A DNA stretch of 64,000 nucleotides from an uncultured Poribacteria bacterium (GTDB taxonomy: Bacteria; Poribacteria; WGA-4E; PCPOR2b), in NCBI GenBank assembly GCA_958296125.1, contig OY282444.1, positions 682,001 to 746,000 on the forward strand. The letters are read 5' to 3'. The translations under genes were made by a program, and so were the position numbers. A model generated the notes under the pieces. It was not told the DNA's origin, did no database searches, and saw only the letters and a program-made list of their open reading frames with translations. This document shows positions 8,712-18,957 of the stretch, piece after piece (position 1 is the first letter of the stretch; each line of letters begins with the position of its first letter).

Positions 8712-9597
8712 GATAAAACATGCGTAGCAACGTAATTCATTGCGCGTTCATGACGGATGAGGAATCTCTCAACTACAACCCTAAAAACGCTATGAGCATA
8801 TCTCCGAGTCTTCATCATATTCTACAACATAATTCCAATTATGTCCCCACTATTTTAACCTAAATTGCCATCCGAATACTTAATTAGCCAAACTCGTACT
8901 GTTTTCCGTCTTGGAATTGTACTCTGCCACCCCAGTGGGGCGCAATGTGAGTCGCGAAATGTTGCACGGATACGCTTCAACTAGAATTCGGACACATACG
9001 GAAAACTAAATGACTTGAGCTATACACCTGCCGCAGATACCCGGAACATTGCGCTATGGTCATAGCTTAATCCACCGTATATGATCGTGTAACATGGCGG
9101 ATATTTAGAGCTATGTGAGTGAATTCAACGTTGCTATAGACATATCGCTCCGCTGGAGCGAAAACCTGATAGATTTTCAACGGCTAGCAGCTTGGGTTAC
9201 TTTATTTGAAAATCCTTGAGCCCCAATCTGTTTTCGTGAATGCGATGCGAGCACGTTTTTGATTGACTTTGTAGGAGCACTTAACATAAAATGTTTGCGT
9301 TGAACCTACGGCGCGCTGTTAAAGAGAGAATTTAATTTATTTAATTTTAAATGTCATATAATCACTCTAAACAGCAGATAGGTCTAATACTATAATTGAT
9401 ACGTTTTTGGTTCATTGATACATTAATAGAATAACGCAAGGTGCCACCTGTTGTCCCGCTGGAGCTTTGGGTTGTGGTGATTCGTTCTTGCTATACCATT
9501 GCGCTCCTCTGGAGCAAAAGGCTAAGCACCTCATGTTTAACAGAGAACCGATGGATTCTCAATAACCAGCAACTTCGGGCTAGAATAGGAGATTCGG
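8712..9597. other. 886-base intergenic region with interspersed repeats
   Basis: No gene is seen. The right half is built from repeat copies: a partial copy of repeat R1 at about 9126-9199 (cgctccgctggagcg hairpin, then ctagcagcttgggtta) and a fuller copy at 9435-9582. At 8930-8955 a related sequence occurs inverted (ccccagtggggcgcaatg). Promoters for the divergent genes at 8687 and 9598 should lie here but no convincing -35/-10 pair could be picked. Confidence 0.6.
9435..9582. repeat. Interspersed repeat R1, copy A
   Basis: This segment begins cgcaaggtgccacctgttgt, has ccattgcgctcctctggagc near 9495, and ends gaaccgatggattctcaata then ccagcaacttcgggcta. It matches 22464-22648 over the same order of blocks. 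Both copies sit immediately upstream of a PQQ beta-propeller gene. A 74-base partial copy lies at about 9126-9199. Confidence 0.65.
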
Positions 9598-11766
9598 ATG
9601 CGAGCTTGGGTTACACTTAAAGCAGTCCCTTATCTGTTGTGCATCTTAATAGGGGCGGGTTTTTGTGCCCTCCTGATTGATTTTAACAACGTTTTGGCTT
9701 CAGATTGGCCAAGTTGGCGCGGCCCCAATCAAAATGGTTCGTCTTCACAAACCGATTTAATCTCAAGCTGGTCGGTGGATGGCGAAAACTTAATTTGGAA
9801 GGCAGACTTTATCGGTCGCTCCACACCAATCGTTTTGAATAATCGAGTCTATGTCATCGGGCGCGTTGGGATGGACATCACCGAGCAGGAACGGGTTGCC
9901 TGCTTCGATGCCGAAACGGGAGATCCGCTCTGGGAACACCGATTCAATGTCTTTCACAGCACTATCCCTTTTAATCGATTGGGCTGGACAAGTCTGGTGG
10001 GAGATAGAGAAACGGGTAACATTTACGCCCACACTATCAGCGGCGTATTTACCTGTTTCGACAAGGATGGCAAGGTTGTTTGGTCATACTCTTTGACAGA
10101 GGAATTTGGTCGGTTCACAGGCTACGGTGGGCGTGTTGTTACACCTGTCGTTGATGGAGATCTTGTGATCCTCAGTTTTCTTAACACCAGTTGGGGGAGC
10201 CACGCGGCGATGCGCCATCGTTATTTCGCCTTTGACAAACGGACCGGCGGGGTGGTGTGGACAGCAACACCCGGCGGCCCCCCGAAGGACACGACCTATC
10301 CTGTCTCTGTTATAGCCGAGATAAATGGCCGTCGGTTGTTAATTGATAGCAACTCGGACGGCCATGTGTACGCAATGGACGTGCAAACGGGTGAGAGAGT
10401 TTGGGGATTCCAAGTCAGTCAGGGACCGCTCAATGCGTCAGTGGTCGTAGATGGCACACGGGTTTACGCAAGTCACAATCGGGAGAACACCGATACGACG
10501 ATGATGGGACGCGTTGTCTGCATTGATGGAACAGGCACAGGGAATATAACCCAAACGCACGAACTCTGGCGAGTTGATGGCATAGAGGCGGGTTTTAGCT
10601 CCCCGGCTATAGCTGAGGGTCGGCTTTATGTTGTGGACAGCTCGGCGAATTTACATTGTCTCAATGCCGAAACAGGGGAGGTACATTGGACGCATAGCCT
10701 CGGCACAGTGGGTAAAGGGTCCCCTGTTATCGCTGACGGTAAAATCTATGTCACGGAAGTCAACGGGTATTTTCACATCCTGCAACCGGGTGAGAACGAG
10801 TGCAAAACGCTCAGCACAACACAGATTGAAAGGGAATCGGGTCGTTATGCGGAGATCTACGGCTCACCTGCCATCGCCTACGGTCGAGTTTATTTTACTA
10901 CTGAGGAAGGGCTTTACTGCTTGGGGGTGCAACGGTCTTCCCCTCCCGTCTCAATCCAGATTGTCCCCGCCGAAGTTTTAGCCCAGTCGGGGGAAAGCGT
11001 CCAATTCAGCGTTCGTGCTTTTGACGATAAAGGTGCGCTGATCAGCGAAGGGGATGCTGAGTGGTCGCTCAATGGATTGTCGGGGATGATCGACGAGAAC
11101 GGAAAACTCACCCTTGAACCGAGTCACCCCGGTCAAGCAGGAACGGTATCGGCGAAGATTGGGGATTTACAAAACTCCGCACGAGTCCGCGTCATTCCAC
11201 AGTTGCCGTGGCACGAAGATTTTGAGTTGATAGAGGAGGGGAAGAATCCTCCGCATTGGGTTCGTGCAACCAACCGCTTCGTCGTCCGTGAGATGGATGG
11301 AAACAAAATTCTCGTCAAACCGCCTGCCCGCCGTGGATTGCACCGCTCCAACGTCTATATCGGTCCCCCGGATATGAAGGATTACACTCTCCAAGTCGAT
11401 TTGCTGGGGACTCAGCCAAAGCGAAGCCTCCCGGACATGGGACTCATCGCCCATCGCTATACCCTTGAGATGCAGGGCAATCACCAACGGCTTCATATAC
11501 TCTCGTGGCGATCAGAACTCCGAATGGCAAAATGGGTGGATTTTAAGTGGGAGCCGAACGTTTGGCACACTATGAAAATGAAGGTGGATATCGTAGATGG
11601 CACGGCGCACGTCAAGGGAAAGGTTTGGGAAAGAGGCGAGCCGGAACCTGAAGAATGGACGATTATCGTTGAGGATCCGCTGCCGAATCGGGAAGGGAGC
11701 CCGGGCATCTACGGCTATTCGCCCGCTGAGATTTACTACGATAATTTGAAGGTTTGGAGGGATTGA
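9598..11766 (+). CDS. Secreted PQQ-type beta-propeller with Ig-like and C-terminal beta-sandwich domains
   Basis: 722 residues. A signal/anchor segment (LLCILIGAGFCALLIDF) is followed by DWPSWRGPNQNG, the usual entry to this family. Residues about 40-440 carry PQQ-type blades such as VACFDAETGDPLWEHRF, VYAMDVQTGERVWGF and LHCLNAETGEVHWTHSLG. Residues about 450-535 look like a bacterial Ig-like (Big_2) domain (VPAEVLAQSGESVQFSVRAF). The last about 180 residues resemble a concanavalin-type (LamG/DUF1080-like) fold (MKDYTLQVDLLGT, WEPNVWHTMKMKV, YYDNLKVW). No cofactor-binding residues can be confirmed; many such proteins are scaffolds without PQQ. Start ATG 9598 has AGGAG at a good distance. The ATPase gene follows after 8 bases. 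Confidence 0.85.
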   Translation: MRAWVTLKAVPYLLCILIGAGFCALLIDFNNVLASDWPSWRGPNQNGSSSQTDLISSWSVDGENLIWKADFIGRSTPIVLNNRVYVIGRVGMDITEQERVACFDAETGDPLWEHRFNVFHSTIPFNRLGWTSLVGDRETGNIYAHTISGVFTCFDKDGKVVWSYSLTEEFGRFTGYGGRVVTPVVDGDLVILSFLNTSWGSHAAMRHRYFAFDKRTGGVVWTATPGGPPKDTTYPVSVIAEINGRRLLIDSNSDGHVYAMDVQTGERVWGFQVSQGPLNASVVVDGTRVYASHNRENTDTTMMGRVVCIDGTGTGNITQTHELWRVDGIEAGFSSPAIAEGRLYVVDSSANLHCLNAETGEVHWTHSLGTVGKGSPVIADGKIYVTEVNGYFHILQPGENECKTLSTTQIERESGRYAEIYGSPAIAYGRVYFTTEEGLYCLGVQRSSPPVSIQIVPAEVLAQSGESVQFSVRAFDDKGALISEGDAEWSLNGLSGMIDENGKLTLEPSHPGQAGTVSAKIGDLQNSARVRVIPQLPWHEDFELIEEGKNPPHWVRATNRFVVREMDGNKILVKPPARRGLHRSNVYIGPPDMKDYTLQVDLLGTQPKRSLPDMGLIAHRYTLEMQGNHQRLHILSWRSELRMAKWVDFKWEPNVWHTMKMKVDIVDGTAHVKGKVWERGEPEPEEWTIIVEDPLPNREGSPGIYGYSPAEIYYDNLKVWRD

Positions 11767-11774
11767 GGAGAGTC

Positions 11775-12968
11775 ATGGGCAATCAATTAACCCGTTTACA
11801 CGTCAAAAATTTCCGATCATTGGCAGATGTCTCAGTTGGAACGCGCCCAATTAATGTCCTGTTTGGACCGAATGGTTCGGGAAAATCGACATTTTTGGAT
11901 ACTATTTGGTTCGTGAGAGACTGCACCAAGCGGGGTGTTGACGAGGCATCTTCTTATCGCAGTCACGGAATTGGCATGCTGTGGGATGGTGCTGATCAAG
12001 AAGCCAACATATCAATTAAGATTGAGACAGATTTAGCTGAATATGAAGTTTTATTTGGGTTCTCCGAAGGGCGGATTGAACCTTTTGCCGGGGAAATATT
12101 GCATTCAAAGCCCCGTGATCTTCGTCTGATTGATCGGAAAATAGGCAGTGACAAAGTTGAATTTTACCACAACTCGATGGAACAATTGGTTTCAATTAGG
12201 CTGAAGGATGCAGAAAAACTTGCTTTGAACTGGTATCCCGCTTTTGAAGATGAATCTGATGAAGCGGCTGAATTGGATCGATTGCTTCATTTTGTTCATT
12301 TTTACCATGCGCGCAAAATTGCGTTGCCTACGCTTAAACGTACCGGGTCAGAATCAAGCTATCAGACTTACTTACGGGAATATGGTCAAAATGTATGGTC
12401 TGTCCTACGGAATATCCACGATAAACGAGTAATTGATGATCGTTATGCTACGATCATAGATTTTATGAGGAAAAGTTTCCCCAATTTTGAAGATTTGCTC
12501 ATTGAGCAGACAGGACCCAATTCAGTTTACGGTAGTTTTTTAGAAAGAGGCCGTCAAGCCCCAATTCAAGCCTCTGGCGTATCAGATGGTCATCTGCAAA
12601 TGCTTATTCACCTAACGGCTCTATTCTCTGAGGGAACGGATCGAGACTCACTGATTGTATTCGATGAGCCGGAGACCTCGCTTCACCCTTATGCTATCTC
12701 AATCTTTGCCGAAGCGGTTAAGCAAGCCGTGGAAGAATGGAACAAGCAGGTTTTCATCGCAACACACTCCCCGGTTTTGATTGGTCAGTTTGAGCCGGAA
12801 GATATTTTGGCAGCAGAACTGGATGACTCCGGGCAGACGGTGCTAACGCGGGTCAGCGAGATGGGCGATATTCAAGATTTGCTGGAAAGCTATGATACCG
12901 GCTCGCTTTACATGGCTGAAGTCATTGCCCCCCAAAGTAAACCTTACGCCAAGGAGAAGGGAGAATGA
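11775..12968 (+). CDS. AAA/ABC-type ATPase (RecF/OLD-like)
   Basis: 397 residues from the ATG at 11775 (GAGGAGAG just upstream). LHVKNFRSLADVSV and LFGPNGSGKSTFLDTIWF form the N-terminal SMC/RecF strand and Walker A. SGVSDGHLQMLIHL is the signature-like motif, DSLIVFDEPETSLHP the Walker B with catalytic Glu, and VFIATHSPVLI the H-loop. This family is often one half of a two-gene defence module in which the second gene encodes a nuclease or effector. Here the stop overlaps the start of such a gene (ATGA at 12965-12968), but that partner is broken. Separate function as a repair or unknown ATPase cannot be excluded. Confidence 0.88.
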   Translation: MGNQLTRLHVKNFRSLADVSVGTRPINVLFGPNGSGKSTFLDTIWFVRDCTKRGVDEASSYRSHGIGMLWDGADQEANISIKIETDLAEYEVLFGFSEGRIEPFAGEILHSKPRDLRLIDRKIGSDKVEFYHNSMEQLVSIRLKDAEKLALNWYPAFEDESDEAAELDRLLHFVHFYHARKIALPTLKRTGSESSYQTYLREYGQNVWSVLRNIHDKRVIDDRYATIIDFMRKSFPNFEDLLIEQTGPNSVYGSFLERGRQAPIQASGVSDGHLQMLIHLTALFSEGTDRDSLIVFDEPETSLHPYAISIFAEAVKQAVEEWNKQVFIATHSPVLIGQFEPEDILAAELDDSGQTVLTRVSEMGDIQDLLESYDTGSLYMAEVIAPQSKPYAKEKGE

Positions 12969-13286
12969 CTGAACAAGATACACAGCCTGTCGAACACCCA
13001 CAATGCGCTTATTTTCGCTTCGGTTTAATCGTCAGCGGCAAAACCGAACAGCACCACCTCCCAAAGTTATTTAAGTCGGTAATGGAAACAGGGATTTGCA
13101 CCTTTTGACATCGAGCATGTTCTGTCTCGCCCAGACACCTGCGCTTCGCTAAGAACCCTGTTTGCTTGGTGCGTAAAGGTGTTGGAAAAACACTCTAATC
13201 ACGATTGTACAGGTTTCAATGAAAAATACAAACTTCGCGAGGGGAAATTGAGCGAAATCACACGAACACAGTTAGACAATTTTTAA
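12965..13286 (+). pseudogene. Broken partner of the AAA ATPase (DUF4276/TOPRIM-like)
   Basis: The frame starts at ATG 12965 overlapping the ATPase stop and reads AYFRFGLIVSGKTEQHHLPK, a start typical of DUF4276-like proteins (GLIVxGxTExxxLPxL, a probable TOPRIM fold with its Glu). It stops at about 13108 right after GICTF. One base out of frame the sequence continues DIEHVLSRPDTCASLRTLFA and WCVKVLEKH up to a stop at 13286, which looks like the C-terminal end of the same protein. About 100-150 codons between the two pieces appear deleted, with a frameshift at the join. The family name is from memory of the N- and C-terminal motifs. Confidence 0.65.
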
Positions 13287-13325
13287 TTTACGGTTAGCAA
13301 CCACTCACAATTTTAGAGGATCGAA

Positions 13326-14777
13326 ATGAGACATACACAAATTATAGGAATAGGTACTATCGCTTTTATCGTTCTTTTAACGGTGTTGATGGGTTCGGCA
13401 ATATCTGCCGCCACTGAAACGGCGATGTGGGGGTTTACGCCATCGCGCAACCTCGTCTCCGATGAGAAAAATCTGCCGGAAAAATGGGACGTGGAAACTG
13501 GATTGAATGTCAAATGGACAGCAGCCTTGGGTTCACAGACCTATGCGGGCCCTGTTCTCATCGGCGGCAAGGTATTTGTTGGCACGAACAATCAAGGGCT
13601 GCGAAATCCGAAACTTACCGGCGACCGCGGCGTCATCATGGCGTTCCGCGAGTCGGACGGGGAATTTCTCTGGCAATCCACACATACCAAACTCCCCGCC
13701 GGACGTGTCAACGACTGGCCTCAACAGGGTATTTGTTCAACCCCTTTCATTGAGGGCAACAGGCTTTACTATATTTCCAACCGCGCTGAAGTCGTCTGTG
13801 TCGATACTGAAGGCTTCATGGACGGAGAGAATGATGGCCCTTTCACGGAGGAGACCGACACTAGCAAAATCGATAGCGACATTATCTGGAAGTATGATAT
13901 GATCGAGAAATTGGAGGTTTTTCCTCACAATCTTGCCACCTGTTCCCCAGTCGGTGCCGGCGATTTGCTCTTTGTAGAAACGAGCAATGGCGTTGACGAA
14001 GGGCACGTTCACATTCCTGCCCCTTTTGCGCCGAGTTTTATCGCACTCAATAAAAGGACCGGCGAACTGGTTTGGGAAGATAACTCTCCTGCTGAAAATA
14101 TCTTACACGGTCAATGGTCTAACCCTGCCTACGGGGTAATCAACGGCAAACCCCAAGTCATCTTTCCCGGCGGCGATGGCTGGATCTACGCGCTGGAACC
14201 TGAGACCGGAACACTAATCTGGAAATTCGACTGTAACCCCAAAGATTCCGTTTGGGAACTGGGCGGGCGAGGGACACGCAATAATATTATTTCAACACCT
14301 GTCATCTGGGAGAATAAGGTTTACATCAGCGTGGGACAGGACCCGGAACACGGGGAGGGAGTCGGCCATCTCTGGGCGATTCATGCTACGGGTGAGGGGG
14401 ACATTACCGAGACAGGTGCTGTCTGGCATCGGGGCGACGAAGATTTCCACCGTACGATGTCCACCGTAGCGATTGCCGATGACCTGCTCTACGTGGCAGA
14501 CTTGAGCGGCTTCGTCTACTGCCTTGATGCCAACACTGGTAAACACTATTGGACGTATGACACCTTTGCCGCAGTGTGGGGATCGACATTCGTGGCGGAT
14601 GGCAAGGTATACATCGGAGACGAGGACGGAGATGTCGCTATCTTAAAAGCGGTTAAAGAGAAAGAACTTATTTTCGAGACTAACATGGGGAGTGCCGTTT
14701 ATACCACGCCAGTAGCAAAAGATGGTGTGCTGTATATCGCAAGTCGGAATACGCTCTTTGCAATTGCTATGCAGTAA
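13326..14777 (+). CDS. Secreted PQQ-type beta-propeller protein
   Basis: 483 residues with a signal peptide ([18 protein letters not shown]). Blades contain [38 protein letters not shown] and [19 protein letters not shown], each ending in the GxxxW motif of PQQ-like repeats, and cover almost the whole protein. Several cysteines and acidic patches are present but no quinoprotein dehydrogenase active-site motif is recognised, so an electron-transfer role is not supported. A ribosome site (AGAGG) precedes ATG 13326. It follows the broken ATPase partner gene and is probably separately transcribed. Confidence 0.85.
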   Translation: MRHTQIIGIGTIAFIVLLTVLMGSAISAATETAMWGFTPSRNLVSDEKNLPEKWDVETGLNVKWTAALGSQTYAGPVLIGGKVFVGTNNQGLRNPKLTGDRGVIMAFRESDGEFLWQSTHTKLPAGRVNDWPQQGICSTPFIEGNRLYYISNRAEVVCVDTEGFMDGENDGPFTEETDTSKIDSDIIWKYDMIEKLEVFPHNLATCSPVGAGDLLFVETSNGVDEGHVHIPAPFAPSFIALNKRTGELVWEDNSPAENILHGQWSNPAYGVINGKPQVIFPGGDGWIYALEPETGTLIWKFDCNPKDSVWELGGRGTRNNIISTPVIWENKVYISVGQDPEHGEGVGHLWAIHATGEGDITETGAVWHRGDEDFHRTMSTVAIADDLLYVADLSGFVYCLDANTGKHYWTYDTFAAVWGSTFVADGKVYIGDEDGDVAILKAVKEKELIFETNMGSAVYTTPVAKDGVLYIASRNTLFAIAMQ

Positions 14778-14833
14778 TGTAAGCATGCAAAAGAGAGTGG
14801 TTCATCCCAAAAGAAAGCGCAAAACGATAAGTG

Positions 14834-14884
14834 CGTGAAACGTGAAAACCATTAGTTCATTGGTGTCCAACCTACGAGGCTCAT
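14834..14884. repeat. Interspersed repeat R2, copy 2
   Basis: This segment shares cgtgaaacgtgaaaac, a gttcattgg block and cctacg-ggct with 7648-7713, but lacks the hairpin part. Shorter tracts of the same tttcacgtttca unit occur at 22679-22700 and near 46005-46025. Confidence 0.5.
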
Positions 14885-14968
14885 AGAAGAAGAAAGTCCA
14901 AAATGCGAACGATTTCTTAGCATGGGCCAAGAGGGTTACACGATAGCAGTCTGGAGGAGAAGTAATCA

Positions 14969-15844
14969 ATGTCCAAGGATAACTTTCAACCTGTCAATTT
15001 ACCCTATCGATATGAGTTTGCAGCGGACGAACGCTCAGCGATTAAGGCATGTCATGATGCACACGGTTTTGCCGTTGTAAAAAATATGTTGTCGCCAGAT
15101 TATGTAGAAGAATTAAAGGAATCTATCAGTCAGGTACTTAATCCGGAGGGCAACTTGGAACGTGGGGAAACGCGTGTCAAGCACGCTTTCATCGAATACT
15201 CAAAACCCCTTTGGAAACTGCTTGAGCACGAAGAATACCTGAATATCAACCGATGTATTTTGGAAACCGACGCGCTCACCGTCCATCGCTCTGCTGCAAT
15301 CCTGAAGAATGTTGAATCGGGTTCGGTGACGTGGCATACCGACTGGTGTGGCTTTTCCGCACCGCCGCCAAGACACTCCGGCGACGTGTTGAATCGCGGT
15401 GATTGGCCCAACGGTATGTGGTTCTATCTCAACGGCACACATCCGAGCCGAGCGGGGCTTGCAGTTATCGGAGACTCCCATAGGGCTGACTGGCAACCAC
15501 CCGACGGGTTTGAATTCACGGCGGATCAGCGTTCATTTCACCGAACGGGCGAAGAACCGAAAGCCTATGACCGGCTGGATGTGCCGGGCGTAATTCCACT
15601 TTTCACAGAGCCGGGAGACCTCATCATTTTTGCGGCTCGGACGTATCATGGAGCCTTTCCGCACGGTGGCGATGAACCCCGTCTCTCATGCGGCTTTAAT
15701 TTCCGTCCAAGCCGAGAAAAACTCTCAATTCCGTGGCAGTTACCTAAATCAGCACGCCGGTTCATAGAGGGGCTTTCCCCTGAGTTGCGGCATTTCGTTG
15801 CGGATTACCCAAGTATTGATATCGACTGGAAACTGAAGGATTGA
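14969..15844 (+). CDS. Phytanoyl-CoA dioxygenase (PhyH) family protein
   Basis: 291 residues. Fe(II)/2-oxoglutarate-dependent hydroxylase fold: the metal motif HxD is seen in VTWHTDWCGF (near residue 122), and the distal His with the 2-oxoglutarate-binding Arg in ARTYHGAFPHGGDEPRLSCG (near 230). The region MWFYLNGTHPSRAGLAVIGD is the usual loop that ends in a conserved Gly-Ser/Asp-His. The substrate is unknown; these enzymes hydroxylate small molecules or acyl chains. It starts at ATG 14969 after GGAGGAG and is followed 31 bases later by the adenylating enzyme gene, so it is likely the first gene of the metabolic cluster. Confidence 0.88.
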   Translation: MSKDNFQPVNLPYRYEFAADERSAIKACHDAHGFAVVKNMLSPDYVEELKESISQVLNPEGNLERGETRVKHAFIEYSKPLWKLLEHEEYLNINRCILETDALTVHRSAAILKNVESGSVTWHTDWCGFSAPPPRHSGDVLNRGDWPNGMWFYLNGTHPSRAGLAVIGDSHRADWQPPDGFEFTADQRSFHRTGEEPKAYDRLDVPGVIPLFTEPGDLIIFAARTYHGAFPHGGDEPRLSCGFNFRPSREKLSIPWQLPKSARRFIEGLSPELRHFVADYPSIDIDWKLKD

Positions 15845-15875
15845 GCCTCCCATCATATAGGATACATCTACAATT

Positions 15876-16964
15876 ATGGACACCCTGAATCAATCATTAT
15901 CCAAAAAAGCGGGAGAAGCACATGCCCAACTTGATGCCCATGTTCGTGAAATCGTTCAGTGGCATTTCAGTCCAGAAACCGGCACTCCATTTTGGTTGGA
16001 ATTTGCAGAGACGCTCGATTTTGATCCCCGCGAGAAAATCGGAAGCTACGACGACTTAAAACTTCTTGGACATTTTCAGGATGAATGGCTGCGCGGCGGA
16101 CCGGTGCGGCGGTGGGTCCCCAAAAGGTACGCAGACCAACCTGTGTATGTATTTGAAACAGGTGGCTCCACCGGCGTTCCAAAGAATCGTATCAGTATCC
16201 GCGATTTCCAAATAGATTATGAAATGTTCAGTGAAACTTTGCCCGATGAGAGCTTTCCACGTGGTAGCGATTGGCTGATGCTCGGTCCCACGGGCCCACG
16301 GCGGCTCCGTCTCGCCGTTGAGTACCTCGCGCAACATCGCGGCGGCATCTGTTTCCTCGTTGACCTCGATCCGCGGTGGGTGAACAAACTGATTCAGTAC
16401 GGAAAACATCAGGAGTTGGATCTCTATAAAAATCACGTCATAGATCAATCTTTGCATATCCTACGCGCCCACGATAATATCCAGTGTCTGTTCACAACAC
16501 CGAAGTTACTTGAAGCGTTGTGCGAAAAGATCTCCCTACAAAAGGTTGGCATAAAGGGCATCTTTTGCGGTGGGACGGAGATGGATGCCCAATTCCACCG
16601 CTTTGCCCGCGAGGAGTTGGTGCCGGGAGTCGAATTTATGCCGACGTATGGGAACACGCTTATGGGTTTGGCGTGTTGCAAGCCGTTTAATCCTGCCGAT
16701 AACTACGCGATTATCTACTATCCGCCGCAACCCCGCGCTGTCATTGAACTAGTCAACCCCGACAACCCGGAAGAACCCGTTGACTACGGTGAAACCGGGC
16801 GCGTGATGCTGACCACACTAACGCGCGAGTTTTTCATGCCGCGTTTTCTCGAAAGGGATGAAGCGGAGCGGGCTCAACCCATTGAGCCGTATCCGTGGGA
16901 CGGCGTTCAAAACCTACGGCTGCTCTCAGAACTGCAGGAGTCCGTTGCGGTAGGAGTGTATTAG
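15876..16964 (+). CDS. Short acyl-adenylating enzyme (LuxE/PaaK-like)
   Basis: 362 residues. The AMP-binding P-loop is FETGGSTGVPKN (near residue 93), followed by GSDWLMLGPTGPR, IFCGGTEMDAQF and YGETGRVMLTTLTREFF, matching the core of phenylacetate-CoA-ligase and LuxE-like enzymes. It should activate a carboxylic acid as acyl-AMP and pass it to CoA or to a protein cysteine. The protein ends soon after the core and lacks most of the mobile C-terminal domain of normal 430-550-residue ligases; LuxE acyl-protein synthetases have the same short length. A LuxC-like reductase gene lies two genes downstream, which supports transfer to that protein. The exact acyl group is not readable. Confidence 0.75.
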   Translation: MDTLNQSLSKKAGEAHAQLDAHVREIVQWHFSPETGTPFWLEFAETLDFDPREKIGSYDDLKLLGHFQDEWLRGGPVRRWVPKRYADQPVYVFETGGSTGVPKNRISIRDFQIDYEMFSETLPDESFPRGSDWLMLGPTGPRRLRLAVEYLAQHRGGICFLVDLDPRWVNKLIQYGKHQELDLYKNHVIDQSLHILRAHDNIQCLFTTPKLLEALCEKISLQKVGIKGIFCGGTEMDAQFHRFAREELVPGVEFMPTYGNTLMGLACCKPFNPADNYAIIYYPPQPRAVIELVNPDNPEEPVDYGETGRVMLTTLTREFFMPRFLERDEAERAQPIEPYPWDGVQNLRLLSELQESVAVGVY

Positions 16965-17149
16965 CTCGGCTGCTTTGTGAATCCTTTAATTTCAGCAATC
17001 TTGATTAATTTTATGGGTATGCGGTGAACTTTCGGGAAGCAAAGCGGTAGGGAACGCAGAACTGTTTTCCTTACATGCGGAGATGTTTGGTCAGAATCAA
17101 TTGATCCCATTATCGAAACAAGTAGACAAGGAAAGAGAGGTAATGTTTT

Positions 17150-18901
17150 ATGCAGATGAGACCCATTACAGCGAATCCATCTCAGGTTATGGTTGAACAA
17201 CTGACAGCATCGGGTGTGAAGTATGTGTTCAATAATTCGGGCTCGCGCGAGGCACGCTTTTTCGATGCGCTGCATGTACACCCAGATATACACGGCATTT
17301 TAGCACTCCATGAGGGTAGTGTTGCAGCACAAGCAGGCGGTTATACGCAAGCAAATCTCGATCCGGGGGTTATGCTGGTCCATCTCGGCGCGGGGCTGGC
17401 CCAATGCTTGGGACAGCTAATCAACGTTTGGGCTGGCAGTCTGCCCGTCGTGGTTATCACCTTTGCAGGGGATACCGGTAGTTACGCCGATCGGATTGGA
17501 CTCGATCTCAGCCACGACTTTGGACCGACATCCATCGCTGCGCCTTTTACAAAGCAAAACTGGACCGTGATTGAACCCGACGGTCTCTCACAAGCGATTC
17601 ATCGTGCCTTACTGGTCGCCAAAACGCCGCCGGTGGGGCCCGTCCATCTCGCCGTTTATGATCGGGTGCTTGGCCCCGAACAGATAACCACGAACATTAT
17701 TGAAGGAGAACTCCCCGACCTCCACGCGGGTTATCCATCGGATAGTGATGTTGAGAAGATTGAATCCGCCTTGCATGATGCGAAATCCCCTCTGTTTTAT
17801 ATTGGGGACGGCGTTTGGAAAAGCGGCGCAGAAGCCCAAGTCGCCGCGCTCGCTGAACATTTTGGTGTCCCCTTTGTCGGGAGCTGGGGGAGAAGCATTT
17901 CAACAACACATAAACTCAATTGCGGACGGATGGATCAAGCGGCAAGTGCCCTTCAACCTGACCTAATCGTTTGTATCGGTATGCGGCATGGGGGCGGCGG
18001 AAAGCCGGGGGATTTCGGCACATTTTCCAAAGCGCAGCAGGTCATCGCTATTGGTCCGGATATCGAGCATGTTAAAAATATCCCGAATTTGGATCTGGCA
18101 ATTTTGGCGGATGAGTGTCGGACCTTTGAGCGGTTAGCGGAATTGGCATCGATTCATTCAACTTCAAAACACTTCGCGGAACGACGTGCTTGGGCGCAGG
18201 AACGAGCCGCCGCACTTCGTACACAGCGGCTAAAGGACGCACAACGGGCTGAAGCTCAACCGAACCAGATTCGGCCTTGGTTGGTCGCGGATGTCCTTGA
18301 CAAAGCATTAGAACGTCGTGGCGGTGGGATGGTGATGATTGAGCAATATGTGGTCCCCTTAGACACTATAGGTGGGTCAGATAGTGGTGGCAAGAATGTG
18401 TATATTCGGGCTGCCGGCGGTTCTGAGGGCTACGGTATTGGTGGGGCGGTCGGTTTGAAACTGGCAGCCCCTGACAAGCCGGTTGTCGGGTTGGTCGGTG
18501 ACGGTTCAATGTTCTACGCTGATTCAGGGCTTTGGACCGCAGCGCATCATAAGGTACCGGTTCTCTACATTATTTCCAACAACCAATCCTATGGTGTTGT
18601 CGCCTCCTCCTTTGGGCGCGCGAATGGGGTGATGAAGGAGACCGGGGAATATGCCGGTGTCGTTCTGGACGGAATTGACCCCGTGAAACTCGCAGAAGGG
18701 TTCGGTGTGGACGGCATGCACGTCCAAGATGAGTCTCGGCTTGCTGCAGCAATTGACCATGGGTTGAACGTGGTTGAAGGAGAGAATCGCCCATTTCTTT
18801 TGAATGTGCGTCTACCGTTAGGGGTGCCAGAGGGCGGACGTGCCGCGAAGCAATTCCGACTTGCGGATGCCGTAGCGACGGCTCAAGCTCGCGCGGCTTA
18901 G
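17150..18901 (+). CDS. Thiamine-diphosphate-dependent enzyme (benzoylformate decarboxylase / acetolactate synthase family)
   Basis: 583 residues with the three-domain layout of this family. The N-terminal domain has ILALHEGSVAAQAGGYTQA, where the Glu activates the cofactor. The C-terminal domain has VGDGSMFYADSG and, at the usual distance, NNQSYG, the metal/diphosphate motif GDG-x(about 25)-NN. The enzyme could decarboxylate a 2-oxo acid or join two carbonyl compounds. It sits between an acid-activating enzyme and an aldehyde-forming reductase, so an aldehyde is a likely substrate or product. Start at ATG 17150 with AGAGAGG upstream. A fragment of another ThDP enzyme is found at 49341. Confidence 0.85.
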   Translation: MQMRPITANPSQVMVEQLTASGVKYVFNNSGSREARFFDALHVHPDIHGILALHEGSVAAQAGGYTQANLDPGVMLVHLGAGLAQCLGQLINVWAGSLPVVVITFAGDTGSYADRIGLDLSHDFGPTSIAAPFTKQNWTVIEPDGLSQAIHRALLVAKTPPVGPVHLAVYDRVLGPEQITTNIIEGELPDLHAGYPSDSDVEKIESALHDAKSPLFYIGDGVWKSGAEAQVAALAEHFGVPFVGSWGRSISTTHKLNCGRMDQAASALQPDLIVCIGMRHGGGGKPGDFGTFSKAQQVIAIGPDIEHVKNIPNLDLAILADECRTFERLAELASIHSTSKHFAERRAWAQERAAALRTQRLKDAQRAEAQPNQIRPWLVADVLDKALERRGGGMVMIEQYVVPLDTIGGSDSGGKNVYIRAAGGSEGYGIGGAVGLKLAAPDKPVVGLVGDGSMFYADSGLWTAAHHKVPVLYIISNNQSYGVVASSFGRANGVMKETGEYAGVVLDGIDPVKLAEGFGVDGMHVQDESRLAAAIDHGLNVVEGENRPFLLNVRLPLGVPEGGRAAKQFRLADAVATAQARAA

Positions 18902-18957
18902 TAACCATCCACTGGGTAAAAACGAATCTGAATCTATATGCGCTGGAACCATTCATC

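Noticed and set aside
9598-11766. PQQ-dependent alcohol dehydrogenase function for the four propellers
   Set aside because: They have the blade motifs, but none of the dehydrogenase cofactor and calcium-binding residues could be identified; called PQQ-type propellers only.
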